Assembly (NCBI GenBank): GCA_000433355.1
Contig: FR893138.1
Location: 1 to 33,089, forward strand
Direction of reading: 5' to 3'
Source: Alistipes sp. CAG:435
Lineage (GTDB): Bacteria > Bacteroidota > Bacteroidia > Bacteroidales > UBA932
DNA length: 33,089 nucleotides
The notes under the pieces are model-generated. The model did not search any database, was not told the DNA's origin, and worked only from the letters and a program-made list of their open reading frames with translations. Shown piece by piece: positions 16,917 to 25,219 of the stretch. The first letter of the stretch is position 1. Every line of letters starts with the position of its first letter. Both the position numbers and the translations under genes were made by a program.

Positions 16917-16988
16917 GATCGGTAATATTTCAAATGATGGTTAATAACACGGTGAACCAATTATTTTCTTCACCGATTTATCTTTAGG

Positions 16989-16996
16989 CAAAATTA
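16989..16996 (-). promoter_or_regulatory. Possible -7 box for the ThiL-like gene
   Basis: CAAAATTA on the plus strand reads TAATTTTG on the minus strand, a TAnnTTTG match about 73 bases before the start at 16916. No matching -33 element is seen, so support is weak. It lies back to back with the plus-strand box at 17008-17015. Confidence 0.3.
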
Positions 16997-17007
16997 GCAC
17001 AATTTGT

Positions 17008-17015
17008 TAAATTTG
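17008..17015 (+). promoter_or_regulatory. -7 box for the EEP/serine hydrolase/GH3 cluster
   Basis: TAAATTTG matches TAnnTTTG, with a TTTAG resembling the -33 element about 20 bases upstream (near 16983). It lies 45 bases before the ATG at 17061 and is the only good promoter candidate for the plus-strand cluster. Confidence 0.5.
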
Positions 17016-17060
17016 TAGTCCACATATTTTCTTATGAATATAATAATTAGAGATAATGTT

Positions 17061-17906
17061 ATGAAAAAAGTGATTCTTGCCCTCATGGCAGCCCTGATGG
17101 TTCTGCCGTTCAGCGTGGCAGCAAAAAAAAGAAAACCTGCCGACATCAATGTGATTTCCTACAACATCCGTGTCGGGACAGCCAAGGATGGCACCAATTC
17201 ATGGGAATACCGTTACCCGGTTTCCGCGATGATGATCATGGACCAGAAACCGGACATATTCGGACTCCAGGAAGCCCTGGATTTCCAATTCAAGTACCTT
17301 GAGGAATATTGCCCCGACTACAAAGGCATCGGAGTAGGCCGCGAGGACGGGAAGCACAAAGGCGAGCACATGGCCATATTCTACAACAAGAAGACTGTCA
17401 AGCTGATCAAATGGGGAACGTTCTGGCTTTCGGAGACTCCGGAAAAGCCTTCCATGGGTTGGGACGCCGCATGCTTCCGCTCAGCCACATGGGCTTTGAT
17501 GAAGGACAAGGACAGCGGAAAGAAGTTCTACTATGTGAACACGCATCTTGACCACGTCGGCTGGGAGGCCCGCAAGAACGGACTTCAACTGATCGTGGAC
17601 AGGATCGCAAGCATCAATCCGGAGAACTACCCGATGATCCTCACTGGAGACTTCAACATGAAGATTGACCGTCCGGAATTCGATGACCTCAAGAAGGTCA
17701 TGCAAAACGCGCGCGAGGTGGCCGTCAAGACAGACCATCACAACACCTACAACGGGTGGGGCAAGGCTCCGGCGGACGAGATCATCGACTACATCTGGTT
17801 CAAGGGATTCAGCAGCTGCACTGAATATCAAACCATCACAAAGCCGTATATGGAAAGGACCTTCGTTTCTGACCACTATCCTATCAAGGCCACACTAATT
17901 TTTTAA
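17061..17906 (+). CDS. Exported endonuclease/exonuclease/phosphatase (EEP) family hydrolase
   Basis: A metal-dependent phosphodiesterase-fold protein of 281 residues with a signal peptide (MKKVILALMAALMVLPFSVAA). I prefer the ATG at 17061, since the upstream ATG at 17034 adds a polar leader. EEP motifs appear in order: VISYNIRVG, IFGLQEAL (metal-binding Glu), MAIFYNKK, VNTHLDHVG (catalytic His), LTGDFNM (Asp/Asn pair), EIIDYIWF and the final SDHYPIKATL (catalytic Asp-His). It is a complete active-site set. Substrate is unknown; in PUL-like settings these proteins may cleave phosphodiester or sugar-phosphate bonds. It is the first gene of the plus-strand cluster, 21 bases before the next. Confidence 0.9.
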   Translation: MKKVILALMAALMVLPFSVAAKKRKPADINVISYNIRVGTAKDGTNSWEYRYPVSAMMIMDQKPDIFGLQEALDFQFKYLEEYCPDYKGIGVGREDGKHKGEHMAIFYNKKTVKLIKWGTFWLSETPEKPSMGWDAACFRSATWALMKDKDSGKKFYYVNTHLDHVGWEARKNGLQLIVDRIASINPENYPMILTGDFNMKIDRPEFDDLKKVMQNAREVAVKTDHHNTYNGWGKAPADEIIDYIWFKGFSSCTEYQTITKPYMERTFVSDHYPIKATLIF

Positions 17907-17942
17907 TGCCAATCGTTCCGCAAGAACATGAATATATTCAAA

Positions 17943-19205
17943 ATGAAGAAGTTGATCACTATCACCGTGGCCGCCGCGCTGGCGGTTCCGGTTTTTGCCC
18001 AGGGAGCCTTGAAGCAGGATTCTCCTGAGCGTCACGGGATGAATCCGGAGAAACTCGCCCAAGTTGACAGAGTCATCAACGAAGCGATAACGGCCAAAGA
18101 GATTCCCGGAGCCGTGCTCTCTGTCGTCAGGGGGAACGACATCGTTTATCTGAAGGCCTACGGCAACAAGTCCGTGGTGCCGACGGTGGAGCCGATGACG
18201 ACCGAAACGCTCTTCGACCTCGCCTCCGTCAGCAAATGCGTGGGCACGACGCTCGCCTTCATGCAGTTGATCGAGAACGGGTACGTACGCCTCACCGACA
18301 ATGTGGACAGGTATATTCCCGACTTCAAGCCTTGGACCGACCCGGAAAGCGGCGAGACTGTGGACATCACGGTAAGGGATCTTCTGTCACACTCTTCCGG
18401 ACTGACGCCTTACATCAACGCCGACACATTCGTCAAGGAATATGGCGGAAACAATCCAGAGAAGATGGAGTGGTACATCGCCACCAAGGTCAAGAGAAAC
18501 TTCCGTCCCGGCACCGATTTCATGTACAGCTGCCTGAACTTCGTCACACTGCAACGGATCCTGGAAAGAGTCACCGGAGAAAAGCTTTATGAATATGCCC
18601 AAAAACATGTCTTCGATGTCCTCGGACTGACGCACACCTGCTATTTCCCGTTGATTTACACCCCCGCGGTCAGCAATTCGGCCGAACTGGCCGGACTCTG
18701 CGCTCCTACAGAGGTTCAGGCTGACGGCAAGCCACTGGTAGCACAGGTTCACGACCCGATGGCCCGCAGGATAATGGGTGGTAATTCAGGCAACGCCGGA
18801 GTGTTCTCCAACGCCGAGGACCTGTCCGTGATCTGCGCGGCCATCATGAACGGCGGCTGCCTCGTTGACAAAAAGGGTAACTCCCTTGAATCCACCAGAA
18901 TCCTGAGCCCGGCCACGGTAAGGCTGATGACCACGATTCCGTCACAGAACGATCCATCCGTGGGACGGGCCCTCGGCTGGGACAAGAAGAGCTCCCACAG
19001 TGGCCTCCGCGGGGATCTATTCAATCCGGAGACCACGATCATGCACACCGGCTACACCGGAACCTCCATCGTGATCGATATGGAAAGCAAGACCGCTGTC
19101 ATCCTGCTGACCCACAGGGTTCACCCTCAGGATAAAGGCGGCGTGGGCCGTCTCCGCGCCCTCGTGGCCAACATCGTGGCCGGCACCATCATTCAGAACG
19201 ACTGA
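17943..19205 (+). CDS. Exported serine hydrolase of the beta-lactamase class C / PBP family
   Basis: About 420 residues with a signal peptide (MKKLITITVAAALAVPVFAQ). An upstream ATG at 17928 would add five residues and is also possible. The nucleophile motif SxxK is in LASVSKCVGTT. The second motif is YSCLNF, similar to the YSDLNF form in esterase-like members, and HTGYTGTS serves as the third (H/K-T-G). Such proteins act as periplasmic esterases, D-amino peptidases or transpeptidase-like enzymes rather than true antibiotic-resistance enzymes; the substrate cannot be told. The C-terminus is complete. It is separated by 2 bases from the following pseudogene, so it is probably cotranscribed. 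Confidence 0.9.
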   Translation: MKKLITITVAAALAVPVFAQGALKQDSPERHGMNPEKLAQVDRVINEAITAKEIPGAVLSVVRGNDIVYLKAYGNKSVVPTVEPMTTETLFDLASVSKCVGTTLAFMQLIENGYVRLTDNVDRYIPDFKPWTDPESGETVDITVRDLLSHSSGLTPYINADTFVKEYGGNNPEKMEWYIATKVKRNFRPGTDFMYSCLNFVTLQRILERVTGEKLYEYAQKHVFDVLGLTHTCYFPLIYTPAVSNSAELAGLCAPTEVQADGKPLVAQVHDPMARRIMGGNSGNAGVFSNAEDLSVICAAIMNGGCLVDKKGNSLESTRILSPATVRLMTTIPSQNDPSVGRALGWDKKSSHSGLRGDLFNPETTIMHTGYTGTSIVIDMESKTAVILLTHRVHPQDKGGVGRLRALVANIVAGTIIQND

Positions 19206-19207
19206 AT

Positions 19208-20643
19208 ATGACCGTTCACCGTCTCATAGGATCACAGCTTGCCGCCATCATCTTTTTGGTGACGGCAGGCACTGTCTCAGCCCAGACCCAGAAAGAACTT
19301 CTGGATGAGTTGGACAGAACGATTGAGGAGGCGGAATCCTATGTCTCGGCAAAAGAGGTACGCATAAAGACCATCGAAAACACTCTCCACTCACGTGGAG
19401 TCTCTCCTGAAAGACAGTACCGGATCTACGGTGAACTGTTCGATGAGTATCAGCCTTTTAATTATGGCAAGGCAGTAGAGACTCTTGATAAACAGATGGA
19501 GATAGCCATGCTTCTTGGCGACAAGAGCAAGCTGAATGATGTCTATCTCAAGGAAGCGATGCTGAACACGGCCGCCGGAGAGTTTCTGGAAGCCAGGAAT
19601 GATCTGGCGCGGGTTGACACGACCATATTCACAAAAGAGCAGGAAATCGCTTACTGCAATGTCCAGCAACGGTTCTGGTTCGATTATGACGAGAACCTGA
19701 AAGGTGCTGACAAATCCATGCTTAGAAAAGTGGCGTATTACCGTGAGCGCCTGCTTGCCTTGGCGGACCCTTCGAGCAGCCTGAGCCGTTATGTGACAGT
19801 ACCAAGTACATCGATGAGAAGTACTTCGCCCAGGCGGACTTCATCAACAGGCACTCGCTCTCAAGAATGGATCCCGCAAGCCACGACTATGCTAACCTGG
19901 CATATTTCCAGGCAAGGATCTGCGAGAGCCTCAACCGCCGGGAGGAGATGAAGAACTGGTTCATCCGCTCCGCTATGGCGGACATCAAGACCGCCACCAA
20001 GGACAATGCCTCGCTGTTCAGTTTGGCGGACGCCCTGTTCAAGGACGGAGACTACGCGAGGGCTTTCAAATATTCAAGTTTCTCCCTTGAGGACGCGATC
20101 GCCTTCGACGCCAAACTGCGCCAATGGCAGATCTCCGCGATTCTTCCAGCCGTGCAGAAAAGCTACACGGACATCCAGCAGACCCATCAGAAAAAGACAA
20201 GTAATATGCTTGTGGCGATGTATGTGCTGGTGTTCCTGCACAAGAGTGCGGACGGGAAGCTGACCGCCGGACCGATCTGGGATTTCGACTGGGGTGTGCT
20301 TTCCTACAATGTTTCCCCACAGGCCAGAAACGGTCTGGTAAACAGGGATTCCTTCTGGTACGCAAGGCTGTTCGATGATCCTGATTTCAAGGCCGCGGTC
20401 AAGTCCCGGTGGAACGAACTGCTTCCTCAGCTGAAGACGATTCCGGCCTACATCGATGAGATGGAGAAGACGCTTCAGACCTCGGCTGAGCTGAATTTCA
20501 AGATGTGGGATCCGGCAGAGGACGCATCGCAGAACGGTGGTGTGATTGTCAACGGAGACGAGAGGATGACGTACAACGCAGCCGTGGAGAGATTGAAAAA
20601 GATTTACGAAGAACGATTGGAAATAATAAGCAAGAATCTGTAA
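19208..20643 (+). pseudogene. Broken fusion: DUF6377-like TPR regulator N-terminus joined to a CotH-kinase C-terminus, with a frameshift
   Basis: The first part (signal peptide MTVHRLIGSQLAAIIFLVTAG, then LLDELDRTIEEAESYVSAKE and LFDEYQPFNYGKAVETLDKQ) matches the N-terminus of DUF6377-type TPR regulators. Near 19797 the frame changes. The protein continues in the -1 frame as DSTKYIDEKYFAQADFINRH and then the second half of the TPR domain, consistent with loss of one base. At about 20235, inside what should be the TM segment (SNMLVAMYVLVFL), the sequence switches to the end of a CotH kinase-like spore-coat protein (HKSADGKLTAGPIWDFDWG, RLFDDPDFKAAVKSRWNELLP). Both fused genes therefore lost large parts. 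It ends directly against the GH3 start. Family calls are from recognition only. Confidence 0.72.
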
Positions 20644-22851
20644 ATGAAAATATTAAAGTACTTGATAATGACAGCGGCATCCGCCTTGGCAATCTGCGGC
20701 TGCTCTGAGAAAGACGAGACTGAAAAGAAAATCGACGACCTTCTTTCGCGGATGACCCTGCACGAGAAGATCGGTCAGATGAACCAGCTTTCCGGCGGAG
20801 ACTGGCTGACCGAGGCCGCCGAGAAAGGCGAGGTAGGTTCCATCCTCAACTGTGTGGATCCGGCTGAGATAAACAGGGTCCAGAAAGCCGCTGTCGAAAG
20901 AAGCCGGCTGGGAATTCCGATCCTTGTCAGCAGGGATGTCATCCACGGCTTCAAGACCATATTCCCGATTCCGCTTGGACTCGCGGCCACTTTTGATCCG
21001 GAATTGGTTGAGAGTGGCGCCCGTGTGGCAGCCGTCGAGGCCGCTTCCTGCGGAGTGAGATGGACATTCTCCCCGATGCTGGACATCTCAAGGGATCCAC
21101 GCTGGGGCAGGATCGCCGAGAGTTCCGGAGAGGATCCGTACCTTGACGCCGTAATGGGCACCGCTATGGTTCGTGGCTATCAAGGCAATGGGGATTCAAC
21201 CTCCATTGCCGCCTGCCTCAAGCATTTTGTAGGCTACGGGGCGACCGAAGGAGGCCGTGACTACAACACAGTCGAACTCTCCGAAAGGACTTTGCGCAAT
21301 GTTTATTTCCCTGCGTTCCAGGCAGGTGTGGACGCCGGTGCGATGACCCTGATGACTTCGTTCAACACCATCGATGGAGTCCCTTCCACAGGCAACAAAT
21401 GGCTGCTTCAGGACATATTGAGAGGAGAATGGGGATTCGACGGAATGATCGTGACCGACTGGAACTCTTCCGGCGAGATGATTATGCACGGATTCGCCAA
21501 GGATCTAAAGGACGCCACCGATCTGGCCGTCAACGCCGGAGTAGAGATGGATATGATGTCCTACGGCTACATATCCTTCATCGAGGAACTGGTCAAAGAA
21601 AAGAAAATCAGCGAGAAACAAATCGATGACGCTGTCAGAGACATCCTTCGCCTGAAGTTCCGCCTCGGGCTGTTCGACAATCCTTACGTCAAGGAGGAAG
21701 GCTCAGGAGATGTTCTCTACGCCCCGTCACATCTGGAGGCCGCCAAGCAAAGCGCCATTGAATCAGCCATCCTTCTGAAGAACGACAACGCGGCTCTTCC
21801 TTTGAAGGATGCCAAGACTCTGCTCGTGACCGGTCCTTTGGCCGACGCTCCTTACGAACAGATGGGCACTTGGGCCTTTGACGGGGACGAGACTCATTCC
21901 GTCACCCCTCTGGCAGCTCTCAAAAAGGATTACAACGTGATCTACGAACCGGGGACCGCCTTCAGCCGCGACAGAAGCATTGCAGGAATCGCTAAGGCAA
22001 AGGCCGCCGCGTCAAGGGCAGACGCCATCGTGGTGTTCGCCGGAGAAGAGGCGATCCTCTCAGGCGAGGCGCACTGCCTGTCCGACCTGAATCTTCAAGG
22101 TGCTCAAAGCGAGCTGATAGCGGCAATGCGGCAGACCGGCAAAAAGGTCATCGTGGTCGTGATGGCCGGCAGGCCTCTGACCATCGGCCGCGACCTGGAG
22201 AACTGTGACGCGATGCTTTATTCGTTCCATCCCGGCACAATGGGTGGCGAGGCGATCGCCGACCTCCTGAGCGGAAAGGCCGTTCCGTCCGGAAAGACTC
22301 CTGTCACCTTCCTAAAGACCGTCGGCCAGGCTCCGATGTACTACAACCACCTCAACACCGGCCGTCCGAACACCGGCACCGAGACCCTCCTGATGGACCT
22401 TCCTCTCAAAGCCGGCCAAACCTCCAACGGCTGCACCTCCTACTACCTCGACAGCGGCTACGGCCCGCTCTTCCCGTTCGGCTACGGCCTGAGCTACACC
22501 ACCTTTGAATATTCCGACATAGCTCTCGACAGCCGTGAATATACCGCCGTCGACACGATCAAGGTCAAATTCACCCTGAAGAACAGCGGAGAATATGCCG
22601 GCATTGAGGTCGCACAGCTCTACGTTCGTGACCTCGTCGGATCCATCGCCCGCCCTGTCAAGGAACTCAAAGGTTTCCAAAGGGTTGCGTTGAACGTCGG
22701 CGAATCAAAGGTCGTGGATTTCTCGCTTCCTGTCTCCGCCCTCGCCTTCTGGAACATCAACAATGAATATATTGTCGAGCCCGGTGATTTCCAACTCTGG
22801 GTAGCCACCGACTCCGCCTCCGGCGAGCCTGTCGGATTCACTGTCAGATAG
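20644..22851 (+). CDS. GH3 family beta-glucosidase-type lipoprotein
   Basis: A 735-residue glycoside hydrolase family 3 enzyme (beta-glucosidase or related exo-beta-glycosidase), exported as a lipoprotein (LAICGC, Cys20). The barrel domain carries ISRDPRWGRIAESSGEDPYL, KHFVGYGATEGGRDYN and the nucleophile D272 in GFDGMIVTDWNSSGEM. The second domain carries GEEAILSGEAHCLSDLNLQG, where the acid/base Glu is expected. A C-terminal fibronectin-III-like domain follows (YGPLFPFGYGLSYTTFEYSD, AQLYVRDLVGSIARPVKELKGF). The ATG at 20644 touches the stop codon of the upstream pseudogene, so it probably depended on coupling or on its own unseen signal. Exact substrate is unknown. Confidence 0.95.
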   Translation: MKILKYLIMTAASALAICGCSEKDETEKKIDDLLSRMTLHEKIGQMNQLSGGDWLTEAAEKGEVGSILNCVDPAEINRVQKAAVERSRLGIPILVSRDVIHGFKTIFPIPLGLAATFDPELVESGARVAAVEAASCGVRWTFSPMLDISRDPRWGRIAESSGEDPYLDAVMGTAMVRGYQGNGDSTSIAACLKHFVGYGATEGGRDYNTVELSERTLRNVYFPAFQAGVDAGAMTLMTSFNTIDGVPSTGNKWLLQDILRGEWGFDGMIVTDWNSSGEMIMHGFAKDLKDATDLAVNAGVEMDMMSYGYISFIEELVKEKKISEKQIDDAVRDILRLKFRLGLFDNPYVKEEGSGDVLYAPSHLEAAKQSAIESAILLKNDNAALPLKDAKTLLVTGPLADAPYEQMGTWAFDGDETHSVTPLAALKKDYNVIYEPGTAFSRDRSIAGIAKAKAAASRADAIVVFAGEEAILSGEAHCLSDLNLQGAQSELIAAMRQTGKKVIVVVMAGRPLTIGRDLENCDAMLYSFHPGTMGGEAIADLLSGKAVPSGKTPVTFLKTVGQAPMYYNHLNTGRPNTGTETLLMDLPLKAGQTSNGCTSYYLDSGYGPLFPFGYGLSYTTFEYSDIALDSREYTAVDTIKVKFTLKNSGEYAGIEVAQLYVRDLVGSIARPVKELKGFQRVALNVGESKVVDFSLPVSALAFWNINNEYIVEPGDFQLWVATDSASGEPVGFTVR

Positions 22852-22893
22852 TCTGGAATCTATAGGTTTCTCAGGCAAATAGTCTTGTCATTT

Positions 22894-22935
22894 AGATTAT
22901 GTCTTTGTTGGCCAATTACCACAAAGACATAATCT
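22894..22935 (+). terminator. Perfect 15-bp stem-loop after the GH3 gene
   Basis: AGATTATGTCTTTGT (22894-22908) and ACAAAGACATAATCT (22921-22935) form a perfect 15-bp stem with a 12-base loop, 42 bases after the GH3 stop. It lacks a strong T-tract, so it may be a terminator, an mRNA 3'-end stabiliser, or a protein site. Confidence 0.5.
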
Positions 22936-22977
22936 GATTCTTATCACCCACGGCACTAAAACCGGAATAATCGCATA

Positions 22978-23037
22978 GAATCTGTTTTGAGTTGTTTGAA
23001 ATGTTCTTTGATGTGAAAAATCTTCAAAAACAGCTTC
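22978..23037. repeat. Shortened 60-bp copy of the 14.0-kb palindromic element
   Basis: Bases 22978-23026 match the inward-reading right arm of the element at 14040-14199 over about 49 bases with three differences. The segment then jumps to the opposite end (AAAACAGCTTC), so the central hairpins are deleted. It abuts the stop codon (23038-23040) of the PD-(D/E)XK gene. Confidence 0.75.
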
Positions 23038-24306
23038 TTAGTCCTGTCTCAAAGTCTCAATCCTCTCCGGAGACAGCCCTGTGGCAATCCCGATCTGTTC
23101 AACCGGGATGCCTAACGACAGCATAGACTTAGCGACTTTCTCTATACCTTTCTCTATACCCTTCTCTATACCCTTCTCAACGCCTTCCGCCGTGCCTTGC
23201 TCGACACCGGCCTTAAAGCCTTTGCGGTAGCCCTGCTGCTCGGCACCTTTGATGTACGGGTGCATCTCTTTTTCTGTCATCATATCGCTGAAATAGTTGT
23301 CAATCTCCTGGTCGTCAAGGCCGCTGACACGCATCGCCCGTTCCAACCTCTCAAACTCAGCGTCTTTCTCCGACCTCGACTTCGCAAATATAGCGAAATT
23401 TCTGAATATCCGGCACCATCCCGCAACAGGACTGTCATATTCATCAGTATAACGCATTATCCTCGGCAACTCCAACAGGTAGAACGACATCCGGTCGCCG
23501 AACGGCTCGGCCGTCTCGACCTCACGCAGACTATAATGGTACAGGATTTTGTCCTCAGGCGAGTCCGGATGATCGTCCTCATAGTTCATTATGCAGATGA
23601 CCTTGACGGGTGTCAGGGCATATTCCTCATCCCCGCGCTTCACCTGTCTGGTCACCAGCCTTGAACCATAAAAGAGCAGACGGTCGCGCTGGTCGAAACG
23701 CGAAGCCTTCTGCATCTCGACCAGAATCGTCCCGCCCGGTGTCCGGCAAAGAAGGTCGAAGAATATCCTCTTGTCCTGCGAAGACATCTCCGTCAGTTCA
23801 GTGTTCCGGAACTCAACCGACATGATATCCTCCTGAAGGATGTCATTGAGGAGCCGGACAAGCAGATCCGGGTGGCTCTGGAACAGATACTTGAACGCCC
23901 AGTCGCAGGTCAGGTCAAGATACTCCGGCGTGGCGAGCCGCTGCGCGTAGGCGTCCTTCTCCTCGTCGGTCATCCCGATGAACCGCCCGTCGTTCTCAAT
24001 CAGCCTACGGCAGTGGCGGTAACGTTTAAGGTACTGCTCCTCCTCTGACACTGTGGCCGAGCTACCAGCGGTTTTCTCCGTGGCTTTGCTATCTGTGGTC
24101 TCCTTGTTAATAACTTCCTCCTGTTCAATGGCATGTTGGCCATTTAAGTCTCGTCCAACAATCTCGTGGTCCATTGCCTCACGTTCAATGATGCCCTGTT
24201 CAAAGGTCCCCTGATCAATGGACCGCTGTTCAATGGTCCCTTGGTTAATGGTAGTCTGGTCATCGGCCTTCCGCCTGACGGCACATTTTCTCCCTGAAGT
24301 CCTCAT
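23038..24306 (-). CDS. PD-(D/E)XK nuclease family protein (Rpn / 'putative transposase' PF12784 type)
   Basis: A 422-residue member of the recombination-promoting nuclease group. The conserved core starts at about residue 125 (YLDLTCDWAFKYLFQSHPDLLVRLLNDIL). The catalytic region is RIFFDLLCRTPGGTILVEMQ (Asp, then Glu-x-Gln). Further matches are RLLFYGSRLVTRQVKRGDEY-like sequence and the KVICIMNYED strand. The C-terminal tail GYRKGFKAGVEQGTAEG followed by three GIEK units is typical of the group. The first 120 residues are unusual: a run of five-residue repeats (TINQG, TIEQR, SIDQG, TFEQG) from a 15-bp DNA repeat. A start nearer the core (ATG in GMTDEEKDAYAQ) is also possible. Members are often strain-variable; mobility is not shown here. 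Confidence 0.85.
   Translation of the reverse strand: MRTSGRKCAVRRKADDQTTINQGTIEQRSIDQGTFEQGIIEREAMDHEIVGRDLNGQHAIEQEEVINKETTDSKATEKTAGSSATVSEEEQYLKRYRHCRRLIENDGRFIGMTDEEKDAYAQRLATPEYLDLTCDWAFKYLFQSHPDLLVRLLNDILQEDIMSVEFRNTELTEMSSQDKRIFFDLLCRTPGGTILVEMQKASRFDQRDRLLFYGSRLVTRQVKRGDEEYALTPVKVICIMNYEDDHPDSPEDKILYHYSLREVETAEPFGDRMSFYLLELPRIMRYTDEYDSPVAGWCRIFRNFAIFAKSRSEKDAEFERLERAMRVSGLDDQEIDNYFSDMMTEKEMHPYIKGAEQQGYRKGFKAGVEQGTAEGVEKGIEKGIEKGIEKVAKSMLSLGIPVEQIGIATGLSPERIETLRQD
23136..23183. repeat. 12-bp tandem repeat encoding the GIEK tail
   Basis: Four consecutive 12-base units (CTTTCTCTATAC twice, CCTTCTCTATAC, then a diverged CCTTCTCAACGC) inside the C-terminal part of the PD-(D/E)XK gene. 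They encode the repeated four-residue GIEK motif. Copy number probably varies between strains (inference). Confidence 0.8.
24119..24268. repeat. 15-bp tandem repeat, about ten units, in the N-terminus of the PD-(D/E)XK gene
   Basis: Ten 15-base units in phase, for example CCCTGATCAATGGAC at 24209 and CGCTGTTCAATGGTC at 24224. Units to the left are more diverged. They encode pentapeptides of the form xIxQG/xIEQx. Unit length divisible by three keeps the frame. Confidence 0.75.
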
Positions 24307-24679
24307 AGTTGAAGTGAATCATGTCTGTTTGTCAAAATGTCCCGCGATTTCTCCCGGAACACGACCGCAAGTTAGGCATTCCTAATGAAAGGAAACAGAA
24401 AGAAACACATTCAATTCATAAAAAACAGAAATATTTTCGGTGATACCCCCGAAGAAAACACTTTTTGAGACGCACATTCTCCACTCAGAGCTCCCGGCAA
24501 GGCACTCAACCCGACAACCCACCACAGCAATACGAACAAGTTGATCTATGTTTGAGGACATGTTGTATTTGAAAAACCACAAGACATAACACTTCTGGCT
24601 CGTGGACATGACTGATAGTGGCATCTCTTAAATCCGTACCTCTTGAAAGCGGCACCGTTCACCTTGAGGAACTTCAAAG

Positions 24680-24770
24680 GCTCTTGGGTAACGTTTTGGG
24701 CCATTTTCGTTCCCCAAGAGCGCTCCGCAGCCCTCCCGAGAGACGTTTCAGCCCAAAAACGTTCCCCAAG
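24680..24770. repeat. Overlapping, mutually exclusive inverted repeats
   Basis: GCTCTTGGGTAACG (24680-24693) pairs with CGTTCCCCAAGAGC (24708-24721), 14 bp with one G-T. The overlapping segment GGGTAACGTTTTGGGC (24685-24700) can instead pair with GCCCAAAAACGTTCCCC (24751-24767) with one bulge. Two alternative folds of the same strand resemble attenuator logic, but no leader peptide or ligand domain was recognised. Confidence 0.5.
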
Positions 24771-24819
24771 CCTCCCCTCCGAAAGGTCGCCGAAGGATAT
24801 TAGATTTCCCGTAATGCAA

Positions 24820-24860
24820 AAGGCACCGCCGATTCTGCAAAACGAGAACGGTGGTGCCTT
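24820..24860 (-). terminator. Rho-independent-like terminator after the small ORF at 24911
   Basis: AAGGCACCGCCG (24820-24831) and CGGTGGTGCCTT (24849-24860) form a 12-bp stem with one G-T pair. On the minus strand it is followed by TTTTGCATT and lies 50 bases after the stop of the 24911-25210 gene, so it fits termination of that two-gene unit. Confidence 0.6.
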
Positions 24861-24910
24861 GTCGCATTTAGAGTTTGGCAAAGCCCTACAGACATGCTGA
24901 CCGACTCTTG

Positions 24911-25210
24911 TCAATCATCACAGTATGCCCCAAATTCTATCTGCTCTGGGTAAAATGATCTGAACCACGCAAAACGCTTGTCTGTCCTTACGACCTCCAT
25001 CAAGGCTTCACTGACTTGATCGGCCGTCAAAGGATGATAATGCCATCCATAATTCGGATTCTTGTTTATCGCCTCGGCAATCTCCTCGGCTGTCATCCTT
25101 CCCTCATCACCATGAAGAATCATGCCCCCGCTACGCCGCAAAGCCTCTCTTCTATTCTCAGCCAAGATTTCATATGCCGCTTGCTGGATAAATGTGTGAA
25201 ATAATTTCAT
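24911..25210 (-). CDS. Small uncharacterised protein, 99 aa
   Basis: I do not recognise this protein. It is mostly helical and charged, without a signal peptide or TM segment, so probably cytoplasmic. The segment MTAEEIAEAINKNPNYGWHYHPLTADQVSEALMEVV looks like a small winged-helix or HTH-like fold, and the end is aromatic-rich (FAWFRSFYPEQIEFGAYCDD). The ATG at 25210 lies 9 bases after the stop of the lipoprotein gene, so the two are likely cotranscribed. A hairpin terminator follows. Confidence 0.65.
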   Translation of the reverse strand: MKLFHTFIQQAAYEILAENRREALRRSGGMILHGDEGRMTAEEIAEAINKNPNYGWHYHPLTADQVSEALMEVVRTDKRFAWFRSFYPEQIEFGAYCDD

Positions 25211-25219
25211 ATCACTTGA

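Larger units (their letters stand above)
22852..23037. other. Convergent intergenic region with a hairpin and a short repeat copy
   Basis: It lies between the GH3 stop and the stop of the PD-(D/E)XK gene. It contains the perfect inverted repeat at 22894-22935 and the palindrome-family fragment at 22978-23037, both listed separately. No gene is seen. Confidence 0.6.
24307..24910. other. 600-bp intergenic region with strong secondary structures
   Basis: No convincing protein gene; short open frames here have no recognisable features. The right half carries the overlapping inverted repeats at 24680-24770 and the terminator-like hairpin at 24820-24860, listed separately. The left half (24307-24660) shows nothing I can name. 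Confidence 0.5.

Noticed and set aside
17943..19205. Antibiotic-resistance beta-lactamase
   Set aside because: It has the class C fold motifs, but the YSCLNF second motif and the long C-terminal region fit the esterase-like serine hydrolase group, and context is not resistance-related.
19780..19810. Programmed -1 ribosomal frameshift in the TPR/CotH gene
   Set aside because: No slippery heptamer or downstream stem is visible at the shift, and the gene is also a truncated fusion, so a mutation is simpler.
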